64,000 nt of DNA, taken from assembly GCF_900109785.1 (NCBI RefSeq), contig NZ_FOBH01000005.1, positions 1-64,000 of the forward strand, written 5' to 3'. Source of the stretch: Nitrosovibrio tenuis. Lineage in GTDB: Bacteria > Pseudomonadota > Gammaproteobacteria > Burkholderiales > Nitrosomonadaceae. Positions 55,784 to 64,000 of the stretch are shown in pieces. The first letter of the stretch is position 1. The number at the start of each line of letters is the position of its first letter. The position numbers and the translations under genes were made by a program. The notes beneath the pieces are model-generated. The model saw only the letters and a list, made by a program, of their open reading frames with translations. It did not search any database and was not told the origin of the DNA.

Positions 55784-56298
55784 CGTCTGATAGTGTCTAA
55801 TAGCGGTGGACCATGAGATAGTGCGGACCGTACTGATGCCTTGACCGCAAGGGTGCCTTTCATTGCATAAATATTTTTAAAAGAACCTTAATTTCCTGTA
55901 TACTGCCCCCTTCGGTGAAAGTGCAAGTTTTGCCTGGTACAGGTCTTTTGCTTTTTGCCGATTCATCGTTCCTGACCGTTTCTGATCTCCCTTCGATTTC
56001 AAGTCTCCAGCGGAAATTGTGCGGCACCGTGGTTAGCGGCGATGTTTTACGAGCGCGCTAGCGGTATATCCGTCATATCCGTCAGTTCCAGCAGCCTTAT
56101 CAGGCTTGCGCGCATTTTAGGCGCTTCTAAGTTCAGCAATCTCAGGAAAGCAGCGCTCGACGCGGACTAGCAGCCGCGGGCAGCGAGAGGTGGTCGCTAA
56201 ATGGAATGTGGATGTTTTTTAGCATTCAGCAGCGAATCCCTTTGAGCCATCCTGCAACCCGGACTTATGTGTCGCCATGTTCTCATTAAAGGAAAAAC
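55784..56298 (+). promoter_or_regulatory. Long 5' leader region of rhlE
   Basis: 515 bases without a gene. TATACT at 55899-55904 is a good -10, although the -35 is poor; from there the leader would be about 390 nt, U-rich and long, as is typical of cold-shock-controlled DEAD-box helicase mRNAs. AAAGGAAAAAC just before ATG 56299 is the ribosome binding site. Confidence 0.4.
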
Positions 56299-57684
56299 AT
56301 GTCCTTCGAAAAACTGAACCTGCATCCCCTTATTCTTAAAGCTATTATCGACTCAGGCTATACCTCACCCACACCCGTCCAGGAACAAGCCATTCCCGAA
56401 TTGTTGGCCGGCCACGATATCATGGCATCGGCCCAGACAGGTACAGGTAAAACCGCCGCGTTCATGTTGCCCGCGCTGCATCGGCTCGCCTCTCCTTCCA
56501 AAGTGTCCGGCCGCGGGCCGCGTGTTCTGGTATTAACGCCGACACGGGAGCTCGCGCTCCAGGTATCCGAAGCAGCCGGAAAATATGGTAAACATCTGGC
56601 CCGAGTCAGAGTCGTGAGCATCCTTGGCGGGATGCCTTATCCGTTGCAAAACAAATTGCTTTCGCAACCGGTAGAAATTCTCGTCGCAACCCCTGGCCGT
56701 TTGATCGATCATATCCAGCGAGGACGCATCGATTTCTCGCGCCTGGAAATGCTGGTGCTGGACGAAGCCGACCGTATGCTCGACATGGGTTTCATCGACG
56801 ATGTGGAAAAAATCGCGGCAGCCACACCTGCGAATCGCCAGACCTTGCTGTTTTCAGCCACGCTGGATAGCGCAATCGCCAATGTAGCGGCGCGTCTGCT
56901 GAAATCACCCAAGCGCATCCAGATCGCAACAGCGCAAGCAAGGCTTGATAACATCGAGCAGCGGTTGCATTATGTAGATGATATGTCCCATAAAAGCCGG
57001 CTTCTGGATCATCTGCTGCGCGACATAGCATTGAAACAGGCGATCGTTTTTACTGCCACCAAGCGTGACGCGGATATGTTGGCCGATAGTCTTGCCGCCC
57101 AGGGGCACGAAGCTGCGGCATTGCATGGCGATATGAACCAGCGCGACCGTAACCGAACACTCACGAAGCTCCGCCATGGTGGGCTGCGGGTATTGGTGGC
57201 AACTGACGTCGCCGCACGTGGAATAGATGTGGCCGGTATCACACATGTCATCAATTTCGATTTACCCAAATTCGCCGAGGATTATGTGCATCGGATCGGA
57301 CGCACTGGCCGTGCGGGTGCATCGGGAATCGCGGTATCCTTTGCCTCAGGCAAGGATGGGGTTAACCTGAAAAAGATTGAACGCTTCACCGGCCAGCGCA
57401 TCGTTTCGCACGTGGTGCCGGGCCTTGAGCCTCGATTCAAGCCGCGGGCCGGCACGGGCGATGTATCCCGGAACACCCCGAGCGTCGCCCTTAAACGCAG
57501 CCGTAGCTGGACAAGCGATAGCGCGCGAACGACTGGCAGCGTTGCCGGGAACTGGGATAGCAGCCGTGGCCGCTCACTGGGAAGTACGGGAGAAAATCGC
57601 GCAAATCGCGGTAACACACAGCGAAACGCCCTTAGGAACAATAATGGTTTCGGTGTTGCCAACCCGTATTCAAGAACAAAGTGA
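56299..57684 (+). CDS. rhlE: DEAD-box RNA helicase RhlE
   Basis: 461 residues. Motifs in order: Q-motif, AQTGTGKT, PTRELALQ, GG, TPGR, DEADRMLDMGF, SATLD, and HRIGRTGRAG. The C-terminal extension (about 390-461) is basic, with many Arg, Ser, Asn and Gly, for RNA binding. It remodels ribosomal precursors and other RNAs in the cold. Confidence 0.92.
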   Translation: MSFEKLNLHPLILKAIIDSGYTSPTPVQEQAIPELLAGHDIMASAQTGTGKTAAFMLPALHRLASPSKVSGRGPRVLVLTPTRELALQVSEAAGKYGKHLARVRVVSILGGMPYPLQNKLLSQPVEILVATPGRLIDHIQRGRIDFSRLEMLVLDEADRMLDMGFIDDVEKIAAATPANRQTLLFSATLDSAIANVAARLLKSPKRIQIATAQARLDNIEQRLHYVDDMSHKSRLLDHLLRDIALKQAIVFTATKRDADMLADSLAAQGHEAAALHGDMNQRDRNRTLTKLRHGGLRVLVATDVAARGIDVAGITHVINFDLPKFAEDYVHRIGRTGRAGASGIAVSFASGKDGVNLKKIERFTGQRIVSHVVPGLEPRFKPRAGTGDVSRNTPSVALKRSRSWTSDSARTTGSVAGNWDSSRGRSLGSTGENRANRGNTQRNALRNNNGFGVANPYSRTK

Positions 57685-57847
57685 ACTGATTCTGCGTGAA
57701 TGAGGATGGCCAGGCTCGCCCGCATGCGGCCTGAGCACTTCTTTATCAGTCTTCCTTTACACTCTGTAACCGACATGTGTCTCGATTGAACTCGAGTCCG
57801 GCTCGAGTAGGGCGTTCCGAAGTGGGTTTTTGGAAGGTTTGATGACC
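57685..57847. other. Short spacer after rhlE
   Basis: No gene supported; ends in the terminator at 57848-57879. Confidence 0.35.
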
Positions 57848-57879
57848 AGACCGCTGCCGAAACCGGCAAGCGGTCTTTT
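57848..57879 (+). terminator. Rho-independent terminator after rhlE
   Basis: AGACCGCT (57848-57855) pairs with AGCGGTCT (57869-57876), GCCG with CGGC inside, then TTTT. A strong terminator. Confidence 0.85.
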
Positions 57880-58012
57880 CATTTCAGTCTGACCAAGTGG
57901 ACAGTAGGGTCATATTCAACTAAGACACGGACGGACCGACAGCTCGTGAAAAAACACCGGGCTGGCGCAACATGATCAAGTGCGAGTATTACAACCTAAC
58001 ATTACGGATGTT

Positions 58013-58402
58013 TTACTCTTCCGGCTGGTTACGCATGAAATCGGCTGTTTGATAAAACGCCATGGCAAGCTTCTTCGACAAGTGCTCATTCAGCCCGGTG
58101 TCTTCCATCGCGCGATTCATACAGGACAGCCACTGATCGCGCTCACAAACCCCTATTGCAAAGGGCAAGTGGCGCGTGCGCATGCGGGGTTCGCCATACT
58201 TATCGGTGTATAAGGAGGGGCCGCCCGTCAATCCGGACAGAAACATGAACAACTTCTGCCGCGAACTGGCCAGATTTTCCGGATGAAGTTTACGTATTCG
58301 ATAATAGTCCGGGTCCTCATCCATCAGATCGTAAAAACGATCCACCAGGCGGCGCAAAACTGTTTCACCGCCCATCAGTTCATAAGCTTCTGTAAGATGC
58401 AT
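58013..58402 (-). CDS. Group II truncated haemoglobin
   Basis: 129 residues from ATG 58402, selected for CAGGAG upstream. Group II (trHbO) features: Tyr in DRFYDLM (B10), the proximal region RTRHLPFAIG, and the G8 Trp in ERDQWLSCM. It binds O2, NO or H2O2; a detoxifying role is likely. It is preceded by, and overlaps by 23 bases, the ceramidase-like membrane gene, an operon. Confidence 0.92.
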   Translation of the reverse strand: MHLTEAYELMGGETVLRRLVDRFYDLMDEDPDYYRIRKLHPENLASSRQKLFMFLSGLTGGPSLYTDKYGEPRMRTRHLPFAIGVCERDQWLSCMNRAMEDTGLNEHLSKKLAMAFYQTADFMRNQPEE

Positions 58403-59186
58403 GTAATTCTCCTGCCAGGGACTTCCGTTTTTTGAGCATGCGCAAGATCCAATAAGCGCCAATTGCTGCGAGCACATGCTTTGCCGTATGGCCGCTTATC
58501 AAATGTCCTAAATCATAGATTTCCCGGTCGGCAACTTCCGCCAGCTTGGCGGCGCCGTACCACGCAAAAACGAGGTAGATATCGGCTCCCCGGGTGTATT
58601 GCGATGGGAAAAACATTGCAAGCAGAACAATAAGCAAAATCGAATAGAACTGCACAACGATATAAAAGTTCAGATTACCGGCTCCCTGCTGCTCGCTCCA
58701 GTACCAGTGCGTTACACTCACAGCGCCCATCGCAACCAACATGGGCAGCAGCCGCAAACCTACCCTCAGACCGACGCGCTCTGTTAAAGCCGCAGAAAGC
58801 AAAGCCATGATGGCCACCGCGATTGGCAGCCGATCCCATACCAAGCGACTGTTATCCGGCGCCAGGTGATAATAGGCCGAACCAATGCCTGTTACCGCCA
58901 CGCTCAGGAACAGAATCAGATAGGGCCAGCGTTCGCGCAGCTCAATGAAAGAGTTATACCTCGAGGATAAGCAGGACCACAGCAGAAAACTCAGGCCGGC
59001 TATTCCAACGAAGAGAAAAGCAAGATTGGACGTTACATTAAAAAAATTGGGGATGCCGAAATAACTGCGTCGGTCGGCAAACTGATGATATTCCGGAGGC
59101 TGGGGAATCGGGGGAACCATCGCTGCAATCAAAACCATGCCCAGCGAAAGAATACCCAATATCCACAACCTCCGCTTATTACTCAT
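58380..59186 (-). CDS. Ceramidase-like (CREST) integral membrane protein
   Basis: 268 residues with about seven membrane segments. FGIPNFFNVTSNLAF, GSAYYHLAPDNSRLVWDR and GHLISGHTAKHVLAAIG carry the Ser, Asp and His residues seen in alkaline ceramidases and the related CREST hydrolases (zinc amidases of membrane lipids). Its substrate in a bacterium is unknown. It overlaps the haemoglobin gene by 23 bases and is close behind radA. Confidence 0.8.
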   Translation of the reverse strand: MSNKRRLWILGILSLGMVLIAAMVPPIPQPPEYHQFADRRSYFGIPNFFNVTSNLAFLFVGIAGLSFLLWSCLSSRYNSFIELRERWPYLILFLSVAVTGIGSAYYHLAPDNSRLVWDRLPIAVAIMALLSAALTERVGLRVGLRLLPMLVAMGAVSVTHWYWSEQQGAGNLNFYIVVQFYSILLIVLLAMFFPSQYTRGADIYLVFAWYGAAKLAEVADREIYDLGHLISGHTAKHVLAAIGAYWILRMLKKRKSLAGELHASYRSL

Positions 59187-59216
59187 GAATAACTGCTGGA
59201 TGCCTGCAAATCGATT

Positions 59217-60584
59217 TTAACGCACCTTTGCCACGGCTTCGTCCACGCGTTCCACCGCAACAACCTCCATTCCAGAGATTAACTGTTTCGGCTTGTTGGC
59301 CTTGGGAACGATAGCCTGAACAAAACCCAGTTTAGCTGCTTCTTTCAACCGTTCCTGCCCCCGCTGGACCGGGCGTACTTCTCCGGCCAGGCCAACTTCT
59401 CCAAATACCACCGTTTTTTCGGGAAGCGGCTTATTCTTGAGCGATGAAACGATGGCTAGCAATACTGCAAGGTCCGCGCCCGGCTCCGTAATTTTCACGC
59501 CGCCCACAGCATTCACGAACACATCCTGATCAAAACAGACAATGCCCGCGTGGCGGTGCAACACCGCGAGCAACATTGCGAGCCGATTCTGTTCCAGGCC
59601 CACGCTTAATCGCCTGACGTTCGGGGCATGGGCCTCGTCCACCAGAGCCTGAATTTCCACCAGCAACGGTCGCGTGCCTTCCTGAGTCACCATCACGCAA
59701 GAGCCCGGCACCTGCCCGCCATGGTGAGACAGAAACAATGCCGATGGATTGCTCACTTCACGCAAGCCTTTTTCCCCCATGGCAAATACGCCGAGTTCGT
59801 TTACGGCGCCAAAGCGATTCTTGAAAGCGCGAATCAGCCGAAAACTCGAGTGCGTATCCCCCTCGAAGTAGAGCACCGTATCGACCATGTGCTCCAACAC
59901 ACGGGGACCGGCCAGCGCGCCTTCCTTGGTAACATGGCCAACCAGAATAATGCAGATGCCGCTGGCCTTCGCCAGCCGCGTCAATTGCGCGGCGCACTCG
60001 CGCACCTGCGCGACTGAACCTGGCGCTGACTGCAGCGCGTCCGAATAAACAGTCTGAATCGAGTCGATCACGGCTATATCGGGTTTGCGTTCCTCCAGCA
60101 CTGCCTGGATTTTCTCCAGGCGGATTTCCGCCAGCAAATGCACCGCTTTCGCATCCAACGCCATGCGCCTAGCCCGTAACGCCACCTGGCGCGCTGACTC
60201 CTCCCCGCTCACATACAGCACGTTGCGTCCAGGAGACGTATCGGACATACAGGACATGCGGCATAGCGCCTGCAACAATAATGTCGATTTCCCAATCCCT
60301 GGATCGCCTCCCAACAATATGACTCCGCCATGGACTAGACCACCACCGAGCACCCGGTCAAATTCCGCCACGCCGGTGGAGTAGCGCGGCTCCTCCCCCG
60401 CTTCCACCTCGCTCAGATTCTGGACCCGGCCGCTTTCGGATACGGGTATGAAGCGGGACGCCGTCTTTTCGGCAATGGCCTCGACCAGCGTATTCCAGGC
60501 CTGGCAATGCGGGCACTGACCCTGCCATTTCAAGGTCTGGCCGCCGCATTCAGTGCAGGAGTATGTGGATTTGGTTTTGGCCAT
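59217..60584 (-). CDS. radA: DNA repair protein RadA
   Basis: 455 residues. N-terminal C4 zinc finger (CTECGGQTLKWQGQCPHC), RecA-like core with GGDPGIGKS (Walker A), the KNRFG motif in FKNRFGAVNELG, and the C-terminal Lon-like domain. It promotes branch migration in homologous recombination. It heads a minus-strand cluster with the ceramidase-like and haemoglobin genes, 30 bp apart. Confidence 0.97.
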   Translation of the reverse strand: MAKTKSTYSCTECGGQTLKWQGQCPHCQAWNTLVEAIAEKTASRFIPVSESGRVQNLSEVEAGEEPRYSTGVAEFDRVLGGGLVHGGVILLGGDPGIGKSTLLLQALCRMSCMSDTSPGRNVLYVSGEESARQVALRARRMALDAKAVHLLAEIRLEKIQAVLEERKPDIAVIDSIQTVYSDALQSAPGSVAQVRECAAQLTRLAKASGICIILVGHVTKEGALAGPRVLEHMVDTVLYFEGDTHSSFRLIRAFKNRFGAVNELGVFAMGEKGLREVSNPSALFLSHHGGQVPGSCVMVTQEGTRPLLVEIQALVDEAHAPNVRRLSVGLEQNRLAMLLAVLHRHAGIVCFDQDVFVNAVGGVKITEPGADLAVLLAIVSSLKNKPLPEKTVVFGEVGLAGEVRPVQRGQERLKEAAKLGFVQAIVPKANKPKQLISGMEVVAVERVDEAVAKVR

Positions 60585-61009
60585 TTACGAAAAACTTGCC
60601 ATACGCTGCCTGGACCTTATGGGTGGACCATTTCTCGATTTTATCTTTCTGTGCTGCGAAAAATGCAATTTAAATAAAACAGACTTGCGGTTTGGAGCCT
60701 AGGGTCTATACATATAGTAACCGCACGGGTAGTAAATCTCTACGATTAAATGGCCCCTGGGGTAAAGGTTTTGAATGGATACCTTTGAAATCCGTCCGAT
60801 AGACTCAACAAGGTTGCAATCGTTGATGTTTAGCTCATCATTGGCTCAACATGAACTTGCGGCACGGCAATGTCTGACTGCCGCACCCTTAACGCCCATG
60901 GATGAGTGGGGCACGAATACTTCAGAAAGAAAATTTCCGATCTCTTAAAATACACCTCACCAGCGAGGTCCTCATGATTGACGATTTTCTTTCCGCCGAG
61001 GAGATAGTT
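60585..61009. other. Intergenic region between radA and the pirin gene
   Basis: No gene supported. GAGGAG at about 60997 is the ribosome binding site of the pirin. The longer frame (60902) upstream has no better signal. Confidence 0.4.
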
Positions 61010-61900
61010 ATGCAGACGATAAAACCTGAAAAACCATGCAAAAAGCTGCAACGCATTCAGCGCAGTACAGAACGTCACTGGGTCGGCGACGGCTTTCCTG
61101 TACGCACGCTCCTTGGCTATTCAACCCTGGGTGCAACGATCAGTCCGTTCCTGTTGCTCGATTATGCCGGTCCCATGGAATTCCCACCGACCGAAAAACG
61201 CCTCGGTGTGGGCGGCCATCCGCATCGCGGATTCGAGACAGTGACCATCGTCTATAGCGGCGAGGTCGAGCATCGGGACAGTTCCGGTGGTGGAGGCAGA
61301 ATTGGCCCCGGCGATGTGCAATGGATGACTGCGGCATCCGGCCTGGTTCACGAAGAATTTCATGGCCGCGATTTTGCGCGACGCGGCGGCATGTTTGAGA
61401 TGGTTCAGTTATGGGTCAATCTGCCTGCCAAGGATAAAATGTCACCGCCGCATTATCAGGCGATCGTGAATAGCCAGATTCCCGCTTTGAATCTACCTGA
61501 CAACCAGGGAAGCGTGCGCGTCATTGCCGGCCAATTCAATGGAGTGACCGGCCCGGCTCACACCTTCACCCCGATCAATATGTGTGATTTACGCCTGGAT
61601 AGCGAGCAACGGATCGACCTTCCGGTGCCGGAAGACTACACCACCATACTGGTTGTGCTCCAAGGTTCAGTACACATAGAGGGCGACGAAACCATCGGCC
61701 CGGCGGAAGTTGGTCTGTTTGACCGAGCGGGCGAACGTATCTGTATAAATAGCGCGCAGAATGCAACAGCGCTGCTGCTCTGCGGCGAACCGATAGACGA
61801 ACCGATTATGGGCAGCGGCCCATTTGTTATGAACAGCTCCGAGGAGATTCGCCAGGCGATGACGGATTATCAAAGCGGCCGAATGGGGCATATGTCATGA
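61010..61900 (+). CDS. Pirin family protein
   Basis: 296 residues from ATG 61010, which has GAGGAGATAGTT upstream. Bicupin with the pirin metal-site residues HPHRGFETVT, VEHRDSSG and VHEEFHG. Pirins are nuclear cofactors in eukaryotes and include quercetin 2,3-dioxygenases in bacteria. The region between the metal site and the second cupin matches the family. Metal is usually iron. Confidence 0.92.
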   Translation: MQTIKPEKPCKKLQRIQRSTERHWVGDGFPVRTLLGYSTLGATISPFLLLDYAGPMEFPPTEKRLGVGGHPHRGFETVTIVYSGEVEHRDSSGGGGRIGPGDVQWMTAASGLVHEEFHGRDFARRGGMFEMVQLWVNLPAKDKMSPPHYQAIVNSQIPALNLPDNQGSVRVIAGQFNGVTGPAHTFTPINMCDLRLDSEQRIDLPVPEDYTTILVVLQGSVHIEGDETIGPAEVGLFDRAGERICINSAQNATALLLCGEPIDEPIMGSGPFVMNSSEEIRQAMTDYQSGRMGHMS

Positions 61901-62226
61901 ACAAGTTTGTTTTTTCCCCGAACTAAACCGGGGTGATATGAAACAAATAGGCAAAATGCGAGGATCAACCTCGACGATATCTCCTTGCTGCTGATCGGGT
62001 ATCAAGGGGCTTCCTGCCAAATATCACTGGTTCGCAACCGGCCGCAACGATCAAGCCCGTCCCTGCGGATACTCCCCTTCCAGGCTGGAAATTCCATGAA
62101 GACATCACAAGAAGATGCGGTTTACACCCGCCCGCGCCTGGGTATGAACAACCAGGCAAGGCCGTGACACGCGCGAGTGGCAGAAGTGTATAGACTTCCT
62201 CATGTCAAGCTTTTTATTGATGAGCA
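61901..62226. other. Intergenic region
   Basis: No supported gene. Promoter and leader of the MFS gene likely lie at the right end. Confidence 0.3.
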
Positions 62227-63876
62227 GTGGTGAGTAAGCCTATCGACAATGGTATATCGAAGAGCCCGAACCCTGGAGCCTGGATGCCTCTTAAGGTATC
62301 CGCGTTCCGGACTTTCTGGCTGGCTTCACTTGGCTCCAACATCGGCACATGGATCAACGGCACAGCCTCCGGCTGGGTAATGACCGAACTGTCCCCCTCG
62401 CCCATCATGGTCTCCCTCGTGCAATCGGCCGCTTCGTTGCCCATGGTATTGTTCACGCTGATCGCCGGTGCGCTGACCGATATTGTAGATCGCCGCCGTT
62501 ATCTGCTCGCTACACAAATATGGCTGGTTCTTATGTCGGCCGCGCTGGCGGTTCTTGCCGCAACCGACCGGCTGGATGCCTGGAACCTGTTGATCCTGAC
62601 CTTTGCCTTGGGCCTCGGCGGGGCGATGGCCACACCGGCGCTGAACGTCACCGCACCTGAACTCGTGCCCAAAAATCTATTGCCGCAAGCCGTTGCATTG
62701 GGTTCGCTGTCGATGAATGTCTCGCGCTCGATCGGTCCCGCATTGGCCGGGCTGCTTCTGGCACAGTTCGGGGCATGGGCTGCGTATACCCTTAACGCGG
62801 TTTCCTTCGTTGGCATGATGCTGATGCTGTGGTATTGGAAGCGCGAGCCGCAGGAGCGATCTCTTCCTCCCGAACGTTTCCTTCAAGCGCTGTGGGCCGG
62901 GTTGCGCTATGCGCGCATGGCATCACCGTTCCACGCAGTCCTTATTCGTACAACCGCCTTTATTGTCTTCGCAACGTCCGCATGGGCACTCCTCCCGCTG
63001 ATCGCTCGAAACGAGCTTGGAGGCGGCCCGAACACTTACGGACTTCTTCTGACTTTCGTCGGCGTGGGGGCTGTTGCGGCCATTGTTATTCTGCCGCGGC
63101 TGCACCGGCACGTCTCACGTGACCGTCTGGTATTTATCGCAAGCGTGGTATACGCCCTGGCCACCGTAGCCCTCGCCACGATCCGCAGCGAAGCGGCCCT
63201 GTATGGCGTTATGGTAATGTACGGCGCGGCGTGGGTCAGTGTGTTCTCGTCCCTCCAGGTCGCTGCGCAGACGTCGGTTCCAGCCTGGGTTCGGGGCCGC
63301 GCATTATCGCTTTACATCATGGTTTTCTCTACTGGTATGACGCTTGGCAGCCTGCTGTGGGGTTGGATTGCCGCACAGGCCGGCATCCCCGCCGCGCTGC
63401 TGATTTCGGCCGCTGGCGCGATATTGGCCACGCTGGCTGTGCGCAAATTCAATCTTGGCTTCGGCGAGATGCTCGACCTGGCCCCATCCTACCATTGGCC
63501 CCATCCGCCAGCCGTAGGAGAACCGGATACGAATCGCGGCCCCGTGCTGATTACTGTCGAATACGAGATTGCGCTGGACCGGCGCGAAGCCTTCCTGGAC
63601 GCAATGCAGCAACTCGGCGCAATCCGGCGGCGGGATGGAGCGTTCGGCTGGGGAATTTTCGAGAACGTTGCCGCGCCCGGATGCTATATCGAGGTTTTTC
63701 AGGATGCTTCATGGCTCGATCATTTGCGTCAACACGAACGCGTGACCCGAGAAGACCAGCGAGTTCAGGAAATTATTCATCAATTCCATATCGGCAGTGC
63801 GCCACCCAGAGTCTCGCATTTTATTGGTGGCACCCCGTCGGCGCCCACGGACAGCCCTATGGCAACCAGTGCATAA
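62227..63876 (+). CDS. MFS exporter with C-terminal monooxygenase-like (ABM) domain
   Basis: 549 residues from GTG 62227 (GTG 62230 is almost equivalent). The first about 420 residues are a 12-helix MFS transporter of the MFS_3/EntS type (FRTFWLASLGSNIGTWINGTASGWVM; GALTDIVDRRRYL). After the last helix comes a soluble domain of about 110 residues (about 440-545), GPVLITVEYEIALDRREAFLDAM, with the ferredoxin-like fold of antibiotic-biosynthesis monooxygenase/NIPSNAP domains. The extra domain suggests substrate modification or sensing at the exporter. A standard MFS_3 protein lacks it. Confidence 0.85.
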   Translation: MVSKPIDNGISKSPNPGAWMPLKVSAFRTFWLASLGSNIGTWINGTASGWVMTELSPSPIMVSLVQSAASLPMVLFTLIAGALTDIVDRRRYLLATQIWLVLMSAALAVLAATDRLDAWNLLILTFALGLGGAMATPALNVTAPELVPKNLLPQAVALGSLSMNVSRSIGPALAGLLLAQFGAWAAYTLNAVSFVGMMLMLWYWKREPQERSLPPERFLQALWAGLRYARMASPFHAVLIRTTAFIVFATSAWALLPLIARNELGGGPNTYGLLLTFVGVGAVAAIVILPRLHRHVSRDRLVFIASVVYALATVALATIRSEAALYGVMVMYGAAWVSVFSSLQVAAQTSVPAWVRGRALSLYIMVFSTGMTLGSLLWGWIAAQAGIPAALLISAAGAILATLAVRKFNLGFGEMLDLAPSYHWPHPPAVGEPDTNRGPVLITVEYEIALDRREAFLDAMQQLGAIRRRDGAFGWGIFENVAAPGCYIEVFQDASWLDHLRQHERVTREDQRVQEIIHQFHIGSAPPRVSHFIGGTPSAPTDSPMATSA

Positions 63877-63918
63877 AAGAGGTATTGTCCATACTACCTA
63901 CTTCGAAAGGAGAGCATT

Positions 63919-64000
63919 ATGATGGAATTACGTCGCGCCCGGGAAAGGGGCCATGCTGATCACGGGTAGCTGAATTCCTGGCACAGCTTTTCCTTTGCGG
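63919..64000 (+). pseudogene. Second pirin-type gene, interrupted by an in-frame amber codon (partial)
   Basis: ATG 63919, preceded by AAAGGAG (63906-63912), starts MMELRRARERGHADHG, then TAG at 63967-63969, then LNSWHSFSFA to the edge. In pirins of the YhhW type this position is HGWL followed by an aromatic FSFADY segment, so TAG replaces the expected TGG (Trp). The rest of the gene is beyond the window. It may be a nonsense mutation, a recoding event or a sequencing error. Confidence 0.7.

Noticed and set aside
1-64000. CRISPR arrays or intact insertion sequences
   Set aside because: No regularly spaced direct repeats of 24-37 bp and no transposase frame were found.

Overview
The window reads as a stretch of chromosome from a Gram-negative proteobacterium, most likely a betaproteobacterium of the Nitrosomonadaceae / Nitrosospira type. 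This is inference from the gene families present (outer-membrane lipoproteins, PqiABC, RadA, TypA, RhlE, homospermidine synthase, a TIGR04073 exosortase-associated protein, CHRD protein, multihaem cytochromes c). No ribosomal RNA, nitrification gene or other decisive marker lies inside the window, so the assignment is tentative. About 58 protein genes, one tRNA and several intergenic signals can be supported. No CRISPR array and no intact transposase or phage integrase was found.

Layout. 0-9.4 kb is accessory: a fused nuclease-methyltransferase-specificity protein lies on the 3' side of a tRNA-Asn gene, followed by a HicB/HicA-like toxin-antitoxin pair, a 54-residue collagen-like lipoprotein, a lipoprotein hydrolase, and long gene-poor DNA. 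The gene-poor DNA carries short degenerate tandem repeats and two diverged copies of a block with clustered DnaA boxes. 9.4-16.5 kb holds homospermidine synthase, a histidine-rich metal-binding protein, a hydrolase/aminopeptidase operon, and an unusual fusion of a Wzz/GumC polysaccharide co-polymerase with a degenerate tyrosine-recombinase domain. 16.6-23.5 kb holds three oxygenase-type genes (extradiol DODA-like, FAD monooxygenase-like, intradiol dioxygenase), a kinase/HAD-phosphatase pair and a GH114 glycosidase.

23.7-36.8 kb carries a large GGDEF-EAL c-di-GMP enzyme, a cardiolipin synthase-like enzyme, a DyP peroxidase with a small upstream partner, CreA, a CHRD protein and a two-gene cytochrome c operon. 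37-44 kb holds a coiled-coil membrane protein, a RimK-like ATP-grasp enzyme, the TIGR04073 protein, a second APH-like kinase and an RcnB/CigR-like protein. 44-60.6 kb is mostly housekeeping: DsbA-like oxidoreductase, TypA, ComEA-like HhH protein, TetR regulator, TDT transporter, a pqiA-pqiA-pqiB-pqiC operon, FtsH, RhlE, truncated haemoglobin with a ceramidase-like membrane protein, and RadA. 61-64 kb has a pirin, an MFS exporter with an extra C-terminal monooxygenase-like domain, and the start of a second pirin gene interrupted by an amber codon.

The most unusual items are the Wzz-recombinase fusion, the duplicated DnaA-box block, the pair of paralogous 62-66 residue proteins of unknown function, the collagen-like mini-lipoprotein, and the amber-interrupted pirin at the right edge.
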